64,000 nt of DNA from Strongylocentrotus purpuratus. Taxonomy: Eukaryota > Echinodermata > Echinoidea > Camarodonta > Strongylocentrotidae. The translations under genes were made by a program, and so were the position numbers. Under the pieces are notes generated by a model. That model was not told the DNA's origin, searched no databases, and saw nothing but the letters and a program-made list of their open reading frames with translations. The stretch is taken from the NCBI RefSeq assembly GCF_000002235.5, contig NW_022145599.1:2369177-2433176 (forward strand), given 5' to 3'. Within the stretch, counting starts at the first letter, position 1. The number at the start of each line of letters is the position of its first letter. Positions 12,701 to 26,900 of this stretch are shown here, in pieces.

Positions 12701-14847
12701 ACGATGCGATCATTCAATTTCAAGCAAATTTGAAGGATCACCGAAATCAACATTAAAAGAGCTAACTAGTGCATTCAAATTAATTGTATTAGCATGCGAA
12801 TTCATGATTTTTTCTTCTTCACATAAACGTGTAAAAGGCGCACGTAAATGCATTTAAATTCGCACCTGCACCGCCCTGATGAACGTTAAGGTATTCAAAT
12901 TTACGAATAGGCAAGCATTTATAGCATTTGTGCAGTCTTTCTTCTAAAAAATACTGTTTATCCTCTTTGCAATCTGCATCTGTTTGAATAAATTATGCAA
13001 ACTTTATGTACCTTGAAATGGGACCTTTGCCTTATATTGAAATATCTCATTCCTCTGAAAAACCGTCATCGAAGCAAAAGCAAAAGCAAAAGCAAAAAAA
13101 AAAAAGTTATAACCATTCTGTAAGTGTTATATCCATACTGCTAGGGATCAAGTGAAACTGGAAGAGAAGATTAGAAAGAAACGAAGTATATCAAATATGA
13201 TTAAAATTACATTATGAAACTGTAAAAATGAAAATGAAATTATATAATTAAAAACAGTGAAAAGGAAATATGACGTGAACATATTACGGTAAGAATAACA
13301 TAGAACTACAGAACTTGTTTATGTTAATTCAATTCGAACCTTCAAAGTTCGAAGGTGTGTGCCTATATGTGAAATTGAAATCGGTATTAAAGACGAAATT
13401 GAACGTCTATCCAGCTGGCGCGAAATTGAATGGATTTCTCTCTTGGATGATATAAAATTTTAAAGGAATGATATAAAACGAAATTGAATGCTCAAAGAAC
13501 GCCTTTTCATGAATTCGAATGCAACTCTGATAAAATTGGGCGTGATAACCTATAGAAAGCGATATAACGATTAATTTCTATGTATTATACAGTAGACTAT
13601 ATAAACTTTTACGCATGATTCTGTTCCATACAAGGTGTGCTACAGCGAGCGTGTCCTCATCACTGGTCTCGTTACCCGTGGCAACAAGGAGATGATGGAT
13701 GGAGAGGGATGCTGGGTTAACTCATTTAAAGTGGACTACAGCTTAGATGGGGAGTACTGGTGGAATCATTTAGATTACCAAGGTGATGACCCACGTCAAC
13801 CTATAGTGAGTCAGTCTTCGTTATTTCTTTTGTATGTAGTACATAATTTAGTAAGAACATTATATGTGTGAGATCGCTTGGAGGTAGGGTAAATGGTTTT
13901 AGGTATCCAAGGTAACACGCCTGGTCGTCATTCAGTTGCACTCAACGCGCTCAAGCATGCTATAGCTCAGGGTCATTGACTCCAGCTTCACATGCATGCC
14001 TTCATGAAGAAAAACACCGGCAGCGTTATCATTTAATAATTATTCTATTTAGGTAACCTTAATTACCATAATGTACTCAACAGGTAGTTGAAACAGCAAT
14101 TAGACTATAACAAGAGATTGTGACCATTACACTGCTGATGACGTATACAGTTAAAGAAACTTAAACGAGCCAAACGAATTTGGAAAAAAAAAGATACACT
14201 TTTCTAAATTTTTCTTTAATTATTATTTTTTTGTCTTGACATTTGTATGAGCTGTTTTTTTTTTCTTCAGTGTTCTTATAATTATTGTCAGAAACTTGGA
14301 CAAACAGGTGTCTCAATGTATTTTTTCTCCACATCAAGGCTGATCATTATACAGTTTGAGCAAGAAGTTAGTAACTTCTTGGTTTGAAATATCTCTTGCT
14401 TTTGGAGCGAGGAAATAGAAAATCGTAAATAATCCCATCTGGCCTTTTCTGTTCCTATTATATGCTTTATGAATGTTTTGAATTTTACAATCACTATGTA
14501 GATATCTTGTTGTATCCTTAATTTTAGAACAAAGAAACACACAATTTTATGAGGAGTAATTATAAGAAGACAAACATTTTTTCTTCAGTAAGGAATTCAT
14601 TAATATTTCTCTGAAGGCTGTAACCTGAATTCCTTGAAATCTTTATTTCCTTTTATTTTATTTTATTTTCAGGAATTTTTCGCCAACTCAGAAGCCAGCT
14701 GCAACACGACGATTTTCCTCCCTACACCTACCCGAGTGAGTTGTCTACGAATACTACCCGAGACCTGGCGAAACAAGATATGTCTCTCTGTCGGGATCAT
14801 CGGCTGTCTAGACAATGGTACGGGTATCTAATGAACGAAAGACAAAG

Positions 14848-14921
<74 letters not shown>

Positions 14922-17900
14922 GGGGGGGGGGGAGAGAGAGGGAGAAAGAGAGGGGGGGGGGGGAGGGGAGACATGTATATTCAGAGTCAAATAAACATAT
15001 TCGTTTTAGTCAGAACACTATGTTTGCCAGACCACTAGTAAAACCATTTCTGATACATGTATATACATTTCTCTATTTGATTGAAGGAACACATGTATTT
15101 AATTTTTTTTACTGGTATTAGACTGTGATGAAACAATGGGACTAAGCATAAATCGTATTCATGACAACCAGATAGAGGCATCATCCTGGAACGGTGATGC
15201 GCTCCATCCTCCATCATCAGCCAGGGTAGGATACATACAACAAGTCGGATATGGGTGGATCCCAGCACAATCATCGACAGATCAATGGATACAGGTAATG
15301 AAGTATGACTGGATCTTCTGAAAAACACCCCCCCCCCCCCTTCCCACGATCACAACTACACACATCCCACATCCTGCTTCCTCCTCCTCCTAAATAATAA
15401 TAATAATAATTTTGATTTATATAGCGCTTAATACGGAATACCGTCTCCGAGCGCTTTACAGATATTATTACCCCGGTCATTGGATTCATTCACGCACACT
15501 GTGCACCATTTCCACTATCTGGGGAGCATTCATACCAAACGGCAATTACTACCGAAAATGCTCTCGTCATCCTACCAAATCCCAAATTCTCTCCTGGGTT
15601 TGGAGTGGCAAATGTAGATTAATGCCTTGCCAAAGAACACAACTAGGCGTTGTGGCGTGCGCCTGTAATCCAGCTAAAAGTGGAAGTTACAAACTGATTC
15701 AGCCGAGGACGCAGGTTCGAAACTGAGTCACGTCTTTCGGATAGTGACGTTTAAAGGTCGGTCCCCAGACGTAAATAATCAGATCTGATTGATACACGTC
15801 TGCAAAAAACCCAATAACACACACACACACACACACACGCACACACACATACATAAGTGCCGTGTCGGGGATCGAACCCGTGACCTTTGAATTCAAGTAA
15901 AGTGCTTAAACCACTCGAATACGACACCTCTCCTCTAACTTTCCTCTCAACTTCTCTTCCTCCACTCGACCCCTCTCCTAGCTGACCAATGTTACTTGTT
16001 ATGCTCATTGCACAAGATGCGTTATATTTGCTTGTGTTATTACCTACACTAATGAGAAGGAAATTTAAGGCAAGCGCCATTAATATAACATGATGTTTGC
16101 ACATATCACTGTACCATCACCATTGTCCGTTCGAAGTCAACCTCTCATAATGCGTCAAAAATATTTCCTTAAAGGTATTACAAAGTTTTAGTATGGGGGT
16201 CAAGAATTTGTTCAAATTAACGTATTGGAAGCACATGCGATCCTACAATATTCCGTGATCGTTGTCGCGGTTGAAATCGAATCTAAAGTGATGAAATTGT
16301 GAATAATAAACTCTTTATGTTGTATAACTCCCTCTCAAGATTGATATTACTTTAGCTTCATAACATTGTTTCTCGACTAAAATCGACCGATTTTCTATTA
16401 CCGTTTGGAAAATATATATCAGATTCAATCAGAGCTGCATATTCCGAGATTCCGAGACACCGGAGTGTTGGCTCAGTCAGTAGAGCGTCCGCGTCATACC
16501 AAAAGACGTTAAAAGATGGGAGTTGTTGCTACCTTGTTTGGCGTTAAACAATAAGGGATAGAGCAACGTCGATCTGGCGCTGCTCAGTGGCTGCCGGGCT
16601 CACGATCAATATTGGGCAAAAATAATTTCCGTTTCGGTTTAATAACATTTGGAGTAGGCTATTATAATTATAATTATTATTATTATTTTCATGGTCGCAG
16701 CTACTATTGTATGGCTGTAGGCGCTATTACAAATGTAGGATAACGATATAACATATAATTTCTTTCCTTCTTTTTCACGTAGATCAACTTCGACAGTGAG
16801 AAGTTTCTCCAGGGCGTGGTCACTCAGGGATGTCTAGACACGGAAGCATGGGTGGAGTCTTACACCATCTCATACAGCCAACACCTCGTGACATATCGCC
16901 ATGACAATGGGTCAGTCGTGGTAAGAATATTAATTTGCTAAATGAAATGAAAAACTACTATATATATTTTTTTTAAATCGGTGTATGTAAACTACATTGT
17001 ATATAAGTTCATTCAATTCTTTTTTTGTTGGCATGATGTTATTTTTAAAACGTAACCGATTTCGTCACAACTGTTTTACCCAGTAGATTTGAATGTTCTG
17101 CAGAACAAATTTTCTCTGAATACAATCTTAAGTTTACAATAGCCCATACCCCAAACAAGCAAGTGAATTATCACACATCTTTCCTATTTGGCAAGCAATA
17201 ATTAAAACGAGATTCTTTAATTTCTCAAAGGTTACATCAATAAATATATGTACTGAAATATTTCAATTCGCCCGAGATTAAGTATGCCATTAGCATGATT
17301 TGTTTGATCGTTCAGATGTTAGTAGATGAAGAATCCATTCCTTCATTTCCATATTACTCCTGCCTATGTAGTTCCTGTTCATAATCTTTTTTATTTTGCA
17401 GGTTTTTGAAGGTAACAGGGACATGACAACTCTTGTACGCAATGACCTGGATCCACCCTTTGTGACCCTTAATGTAAGAGTTCATCCGGTCACGTGGTAT
17501 CGTGATATCTGCCTCCGTCTTGAGTTTATCGGATGCCAGAACAGGGGTAGGTCATCATCTGATTTATTTGATTAGTTCTGATCATTATTTACTACATATT
17601 AATAATAAGGCCTACGATACCATGGCATCAGGTTGGTTGAAAACTTTGTTTTGCCACAATCGATTTGAAAAATTTCAAACAAAAAAGTCTAAATTGATCA
17701 TTATTTAAAAGACTTTCACTTTCCATTTCTTTATCAGTTTGTAATCACAGACTTGGAATGGAGTCTTATAAAATCCCCAATGAAGCCATAGAAGCCAGTT
17801 CCTTCCGCTACAGATATCCTCCATACAATGGACGACTACACGTAGAAATGGCTTCCCTACCTCCAGAGCAACCCGTACCGTTCTGGGAACCAAGTGGTGA

Positions 17901-20900
17901 ACTAGGACTGAACGAATGGCTTCAGGTGATCTACATTTGTTACATTCGATATTCTTAAAGGGATTGGGTAACTTTGTCTCAGATTCTGAAACAGAATTCT
18001 GGATTTAGCTCATGCTGCAATGTTAATTATAAACCTTTAGGTCAGTCAGGAACCGCACATGACTTTAACAAGCCGATTACCTGTCTGATTATCAAGATAT
18101 TGATGATTGGAAATCGAAATCAAATGTTGCGTTTTCCTAAAGGTTTTCATAGCACTACAGTCTACTGGGTAAAACGAGTATGGTAAAAACCGGTCACTCA
18201 AAGATTTTTTAATATTTTTTTTAGGCACTTCTTGATCATTTTGAAGCGCAATTATTTTAGGGCTTCAATATTACACGATATGACAGACACTGATAATACG
18301 TAGGGCCATGCATCTCAGATTCAACATTGTTAAACGATGCCTTTAAGAGAATACCCTGAAAGCAAAAAAAGATTTGAACACTGTACCGTCAAAGCAATCC
18401 AAGTGAGATTATATAGGCCTTTGACTTTCCGGTTTAAATTTTGTGAGATCAATTTTCTCTCTCTCTTTTTTCTTGCTATCCCTTCACCCCCCTCTCTTTC
18501 TCCCCCTCCACTCTAGTTGTGTTCCCTTTCTGATACCAGCAAGAATCATCAGTTATCACCATTGGTTAATTGTATCCAGTTATTGTTTTCATTTATTGGA
18601 TGGAATTATATCTATAGCGTACATGTCGCATCTCACAAAATCATCCATTCGTAAAATATCCATGAAGGCATAGAACAAGTAAATAATAAAAGCAAGAGAA
18701 AATAATTGGGGTAAGTCCCATTTTTTTAAAACTTAACTGTCTTTAGGTGGATCTAGTAGAGCTACACACGGTTACAGGTATTATCACACAAGGTGCTGGC
18801 TTACAATCTGAGTTGGATTGGGTTGTCTCTTATCGCTTAGCTTTCTGGAGCATCAGGAGCACCAACGTATCAGAGGAATGGCTCTATTACCAGGACATCG
18901 AAGGCAATCAAAGTGTAAATATTTATTTTTATTTCTTTTCTGAAATGTATAATGCCCGGAGATACACGGACGTCTAATAATTCTCCTTGGATTTCAAATG
19001 TATTACTGTAAAGATGACAAAGAGGGTATGTTGATCTTTTCTGTGTATGGATCCAAGCATTCTTACTGTCAGTTTGATTAAGTTGTTTCTGCCATGATTG
19101 TGTTAAAGCTTATCTGTCCTAGTTTATAGGAGGGATTAGACTACCCTGCAAAGTCACTGGACAGGTGGTTATCTCATCAACTCAACTCTCAATTAACATA
19201 AGAAAAAGAGGATCATGGGGGACCAATGGTCACCGATTATGCATTGCTTTCTATATAGAGAGAGCAAGTAGCTACAAGTTGGACAGTGTGGCTTTAAACA
19301 ATTCCCAAAACTATATTTAAGTATATGTATTCTGGTAATACCCGCCATTTTTTTTCTTGTCGTCAATCCACCTGTTCCCTTTTTAATATGTCAACAAGTA
19401 ACTAAATGGTTTTTAAAAATTGGATTCCTTTACAAAAATAAACTTACACCACCCCACCTCCGTCCCCCACCCCACTTTTACATACCTGTCTATGCCTGAC
19501 TTAGCAACGGGTACTAAATGATATTGGGTTAGGGTGGTAGAAAAGCTTGTGGTGCCTTTTAACAAGTACAATTCAAATTGTAAAAAATGTATCTCAGCTC
19601 AGGATGTCTTTGCCGTTGTTTCATTCGTCAGTGTGCCAAATGCAACGCATTTCGGCTGCTTCTAGCTGCGCCATATTTACCGAAATTTGAATACCGTTAG
19701 AGAGAGGGAATCGTGTGAATGCCTACATTCGTTACAAATTATAACAAACCCACAGAAAAGATTCTGTACAATTTAAAAGTTGGGATAATTAATTTCAGAT
19801 TCTACCCGGTAACAGCGATCAGAATACTGAAGCCAGGAACACTCTTGACCGGCCAATCGTCACAAGACGTGTTCGTATCATGCCGTATGAATGGTATAGC
19901 AGACGTATAAGAATGCGAGCTGAGATCGTCGGATGCCCATTGTTAGGTAAACGTTGAACTCCTTAGACTCTCTTTAAAACATGCAGATTTTGACATGGAT
20001 TTAGCGAGTACGGGATCTGTTATCATGTTTTAATGCGATGTGTAACCTAGCTACATTTAACAAATTTATGAAAATATATATTCGAGACACAAATCCCAAG
20101 AAATTGAATTATTATTAGAAGAAAGTAGATAACTACTTCACTATCAGGAGGGGGTAACCAGTCTATTGCATGTTCAAGACAGCTTACATCACAAGTTATT
20201 CGGTAATTCCAAAGCTGTAGGATAAGTCTCCAAGAATTGCATAAAACCGATGTGCTTTGATTATTTTCATTGATAACGTTTTAAAAGCTTTGAGTAGAAT
20301 AACTTGTAAAACGTCTTTATGATATGAATGATAGACGTTTCTAATCTTTCTAGGCACTGGTAGGGTATGTGACTCCGAGAAAGTGTTGTTATATGACGGG
20401 AAATGCTACGCATCTGTAAGCAGCACGGCAGAAGGAGCGTGTAGTGATATCTTTGCTGAAGACAGCAAGAGAGCTACGGTGAAGTCATCCAGCATCCAAG
20501 ATGTACTATTAGATCATCGGTCTGATCTCGTGTTCGAAAGCAAGACGCAGCTGACACTAGGAGCTACGAAAGAAGGCGAGGAAGACTGGATGTGGGATGA
20601 CGGTACTCCCGTCATATATGACCAATTCTCGAATGATCTGTTAGTTAACAGTCCTCTCTGTGTGGCTCTTGACGGACTTGCAAGTTTTAAATGGACACAG
20701 TATGAATGCCAGAGTGTTATTCTGCGTGGGACTCTCTGTGAAATAGGTAAGCGGCCATGGGTAGTTCAAACTATTAAAAAAAATCTCAAACAAAATTTTA
20801 AAAAAGGGTTAGAGGAGTCGTAGTCGAGTGGTTAAAACCCTTGACTGCAGATGTGACGGCCATGGGTTCGATATTAGCAGACACTTATTTCCTTAAACAA

Positions 20901-23900
20901 AATATTTTTTTATCTACATTGCTTCTCTCCATCCACGGTTTAATAAATGAGTTCCGTTGATGTGTTTGGATTAACACGTGTGCGCTTGTGAACTGGGGCC
21001 TCGCAGAAATTCTCCCGAGGGATAGAAGAGTTTTCACTATTATGTGCAGAATAGCCATCGAATCCGACGTCGGGACTAAAATGATGATAATAATTCTAAT
21101 GTAAAACACTTAAAAACTTATTATTAATTGTTAGTTTGTGAGACATTCTAGAGTAAGCATCATAAACGTCTACTGAAAGGCCACATGGGCATCGTGCATT
21201 GCTCCCTGAATGGCTTGCAACATTATGTATAAATGTCGCTAAATAGCCTAATTAGTATTGAAAGGTTTCATACGTCTATATTTTCATCTGTTTTATTTCC
21301 ATTTGTGTAGATATCGATGAGTGTCTAAGCAGTGAACATGGGTGCTCACATGACTGTGTGAATGATGAGGGTAGTTATCACTGCGCATGCCCAGAAGGTT
21401 ACCGCTTGGATCCGTCCCGTCGACAGTGTGTTGGTTAGTACGATTAGCAGTGGATTAGGAACTAGTGGCTTCAGGGGCACACCCCCCCCCCCCAATTACA
21501 TGTGATCAAAGAGAGATGAGGGGGGGGGGGGTAGAAAAGCAAAGGGAGAGAAGAGGGGAGGATGAAAGAGAATGGAGAAAAATACAAACGAAACTGATTA
21601 ATTTCTCTTCCGCACCCTCCCCTAACCCATTGCCTTGTTAATTCGTATTTCACTCACTGAGTAGGCTAAGGCCGATCTTAATTTTAAATCGAAATGTAGC
21701 AAGCCATATATTCGACCTTGGGACAATCCTTGTTTTCATACAACTTCGTCAACTTTATGGGAAACAGGTCAAAAGATACATCATATGATGTAGGCGAGTT
21801 GTTGGCATATCGTGTACACTAATTAATGATAAATCAAACACGACTGATCAAGCAAATTCTCTCACTCTTTCCTAATCCCTCGCATAGATATATGCGCAAT
21901 TGACATCACGAATCCTACGAACAGCACTGTCCTCAATAAAGGATCCTCTTGCTTCGTCGTCATGGATTCTGAAGAGATCACGTGGTCAGAAGCTACCAAT
22001 CATTGCATGGCAATTCAGAGTCGTCTACCGAATGCCAGTGACGTTTTCTTTATGGAGGTAACACTTCAAATGAAACTGAAATATCTTCTTCTTAAAAAAA
22101 TAAATAAATTATAACTATTTCCTATATCCAAAGTAAAGGCAATATTCAACAGCAAAATGTTCACCCAATGCTAAAAGAGTGATTTTTACAAAACCCACTT
22201 TGTAGAAAGTGTGAATTAAAGGGGTAAAATTATTGGGTACTTTCCGCTGAATTTTGGATTTGGTGGCAACTGCCCATATTCCGGTGTTTGGTGATGTGCT
22301 TTTCGGAGTTGTCCGGAGTGGATATTAATTATCTTTTTTTTTTCTTAAATTGCCCAAAACGCTCATTATATTGATTAGACAAGGATGCAAAATGCAGGTA
22401 TGAACATTTATATTCATGTAAACGGTAGCCACCTAACATGTATAAGAAGCCTTGATTATTATCGAAATTGACATTATGCCAGTTTGATTACATTCATTTT
22501 TCCGGGTTAACAGTTCTATCATCCTGATTTGTTAGATCATGACGTCATTAAATGCAAACGAACTAGTATGTCTTTTAAAACAAAATTAAATCTCTGGTGA
22601 CATTACAAGGTCAGTGAGTGGAATTTTATTGATTTGAACTATATATATGTTACAATTATAGATTATATGACGAACGGGGTGACTGGATTGATCCACAAAA
22701 TATGAAGTACCGAAAAGATGTACGAAGAAATCATGACAAAGTCATTATCCACCTTTGGTGATATAATATGCTCTTTAGGTATAGGGAAACACTAGCACAT
22801 ATCACAGATTATATCACGGTAATAATTTTCGTTTTGTAATGATACTTTTACAGGCTTTGAATGAGGCAAATGTAAGTGATATTTGGGTAGAAGACGATCT
22901 TTCTGCCGTAGATGAGCTCTGCCCTTCAATCATATGGAACACGACTAAGATTACAATCGAATCGTCTGACTGTAATGATCAGAAAACATTCATCTGTGAG
23001 CGAGGTAGGTTGATTAGATGCAAACAAAAAGATATATATATATATATATATGACTGCACATAAATGTACATGCCCATACACGGATATAGATGGGCAATCT
23101 CAATCGAATTTACCCATACGTTAAGAACCACATCTATGTAGGTCATATCAAAATATGAAGTGAAATAAAACATTTGATGTCAAGTGTCAATCTATGTCCA
23201 GAACTTGGATAATAGGTGATGAAATATCTTTGACTCGGCAGCGAAATGGCATGATTTCCATATTTGGACACATCAATAAAATGGACCAACCTTCCCTTTA
23301 ATGTCACTTCTAAACTCAAGTTGGAACCCATAGATGAGACTTTATTTCTGTGACACAATCACTCTTTCGATCATCTGATTTTTATCCCGACTTTTCTAAG
23401 ATCGCCTGCTTGTTATAACCTGATGAAATAAAACTTGAATTTTCTTAAATTTAGAATATGCTGATCTTCATTGCCATGATATTTGGTCTGATGACGTCAC
23501 ATCACACGTGACATCAGCTTCAGTAGGTCACATACAAGCGTTCAGTTACCCTCCACTCTACAACCAGCAATCAACATGTAACTTTCTGATCAAGGGGCCT
23601 GATAGTATGAATATCAGGTAAGTTAGCAAATACACCAGTTTACAGTTGTGTGCGCCATTTTAAATGGTGAGTAAACAAAGCCAATGACCCAGAGGTCAGT
23701 GGTATTTATGCGTAAATTAAGATTGCGCCCATGCAAATGATGATATGCGCGCACAACGCAGCGCGCAGTCAGTGATATCATCATCATTTGCATGGGCGCA
23801 ATCTTAACTTACGCATAAATACATGACCTCTAGGTCATTGGCTTTGTTTACTCACCATTTAGAATAGCGCCCATGTCTGCGCATGCGCACTGATACAACT

Positions 23901-26900
23901 GTAAACTGGTGTATTATTCTATCATTCATTCGATACAATATATATTTCCTTTTCTACCAAAATATCATTCATCATTATTATTATTGTTATCATTATTATT
24001 ATTATCATTATTATTTGTATTGATATTATTATTATCATTATTATAGATATTTTTAGTATTATTATTATTATTATTATCATTAGTATTGTTCTCATTGTTA
24101 TTAGCATTGATAACATTATTATTGTTTTTGTAAATATTATTATTGCCCTTTAATGTTATCCTTATTAGTAATATTATTTACAATATTATCACTATTATCA
24201 TCACCTTTGTTGTCGTAATAATTCTTCCAGGTAAACAGCGTATTATTGTTTACCAATTAATTTAGGTAAATTGGAATCTGTTGATGATCGTAATCACTTA
24301 TCGATTGATGTTATTACTGTTTTTATCAATTCGTCATTTAAATTAGAATACCATTATTATTCAGAACGACTATGATACCCTCTTTTTCACTTTGAATGTA
24401 GACTGAGAATCATAAGGGTAAATTTACGGCAAGACCTGTCCAAATCACGATGCCAAGATGCCCTCGATATAAACGACGTCTTTGGTAACACAAGTCACAT
24501 CACACGAGGTCGATATTGCGGTGAAATTTACGACATTGAGGTCTTTAGCAAGTCCAACGTCGTTTTCATTGAACTCTCTATGTGGCCGTTGACTGCAAAC
24601 ATGCCCAATGAACTCGGCTTTGAAGCCACTTATGACATGGTCGGTAAGTCGAATGTGACGTGTGATAAATAATATGTCCGCGTTAACACAAGCGTTAATA
24701 TACGCCTAAGGAGTTACTCCTTGATCAATCAAAATCATTAATATCCCGAGATGAAATGTTTCCAATAAATTTGACATGATTCAAAGAGAGAGATAGAGAG
24801 AGCATGCGAACAAATACTAGATACGGCACGGTAAAATTCGATTACTGAATATAAATGTATCGTAAGAATGGAAGCGGGAAGATAAAATTAACCGCGCTCT
24901 CCAATGACTCCCCTGGCCCTGCTCGATCGCTTCACCTGTAGCATTTTGTCCACGTCTGTAAATCATTAGAGAGCGCTATACCAAACAATGAAGATAAATG
25001 CTCCCTATATCGTTAAGCATTTCTCCATACAGTTTCAAACTTTTTGATTTATAGAGCCTTTCATTCTTTCGTCTCGTTGTAGATTGCGATGTGATAGATT
25101 GCAATGCTGTATGCGGTAAGACAGTCAGCTATCACGGACCATCAGGCTCAATCCAGACCAATGATTTCCCGTCTATTATTCCACCATTCACCAGCTGTGA
25201 GTATAACATTACTGTTCGATCTGATCGCTACATCTCTCTTCATTTCGACGACTTCGACATCGAGAGTGACTCTGCGAACTGTATTAATCGTGTGTCAGTA
25301 CGTACACCAACCGGTATCCTGAAACGCGCACTGTGTGGAAATAAGACCCAGCCTCTCATCATATCCAACTCATCTACGGTCATCGTCGACTTGGACACGG
25401 GGTTAGCGGGCAAATCAACTGGGTTCAATCTTGTCTACAACACAACAGGTACGTTCCGGTCGCTATGAAAGAAAATCGGCTTTCCTGGTAGGGAAAGAGC
25501 TAAAGCCTAACCCTTTTGTTGAATGCTGAATATTTGTAACTGCCACAATTGCCCAGGCAACCACCACCTCGTATTATTCTGGCCGTTATCGCCTGCACGA
25601 ATATGTAACTTTAAAGTTCTTATCCAGCATTATTTATGCATAGATGGGAAACCCAAATTATCCAATATTTTGGTCTTGCTCAGTGTAGATCCACCAGACG
25701 TGATATGCATTCATTATGTATATATATATATATATATACTTTTTTTCAAATCAAATTTGAAATTCCTCAATAATACAGCCATTTGTGATGGGTCGCCTTT
25801 GGGAGTGAAAGAGGAACTTGTGAGAAACGAAAAGGGGGACGTATGAGAAGGAAAAAGAGCACTTATTAAACGGGGAAAGGTACACTTGCCAAAGTAAAAG
25901 AGGCACTTTGGGGTTATTTTAAGTGATGGTGGGGGGGGGGGGGTACTGTGCCCCCTCATGTGCCACCTCCACCCCCCCCCCTCCGGCACCCCTCGAGAGC
26001 GCCACTTCTGCAGGTGGTAACCTATTTTAATAGTGTGAATAAAGTTTTCGATACCCCTTTTTACCCCTAGAATTAGGAGGCTGTGGATTTGGTCGCGATA
26101 CTTGTTCGGGTGTGGAGTACTGCACCCTTTCTGCCGCTGTGTTTGTCTCCGTCAACTACCCCTTTCCTTACGCGCCCAATTCACAATGCCGATGGAATAT
26201 CGTCACACCTGAAGGCTCCTTCGTGACCATAACGTTTACACTCTTCGATGTCGTCTCCGACACCAATGACCAGGAGTGTACTCAAACAGACTACTTGATC
26301 GCCTATGATGGGGTCAGTGATGAAGATTCTCAGCCATCAGTCTTGGGACGTTTCTGCAATGCAAACCCACCCTCCAATGACGTCCGAAGCAGCCTGAATG
26401 TCGTAGTCATTGAGTTTGTTTCAGATGATGATCTCGAAGGGGGTGGATTCTACGCCGAGTACCGTGCCACCTACACCGAGCTAGATGTAGACTCAACAGC
26501 AGGAGGTACAGGTAACACACTTCTTTGGTTCACTCCATCTTCCTATGACTCTCTTCCAATTTATGAAATATAAGAACGATTTGTGTCCGAGTCGAGGCTA
26601 AACAATGGTTTATCATTTATATTTTGGTGTTGGGCAGTATTCTCCACTGTTTATCTTGCTGGCAATTGACCATACCGCAATTACTTTTTTCTTCCATAAG
26701 CATGAATATGGACCCAAATTATTATTCACAAAATAATTAATGCATATTTCCTTTCTTTCCAGGAATCAAAATCAGTCTTACGTATCTCGTTTAACAATTA
26801 CAGTTAGCAATAATTAGTTCTTTTGCCAAATTATTGTATAACAAGTTCGATTGTCTCCTTGTTTGTATTCAGAAGCAGAGTACACCTGTCCCGAGGGTTG

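Noticed and set aside
12028-12701. Two open frames in the discoidin 1 intron
   Set aside because: No domain, no splice signals in phase with neighbours, composition like surrounding intron.
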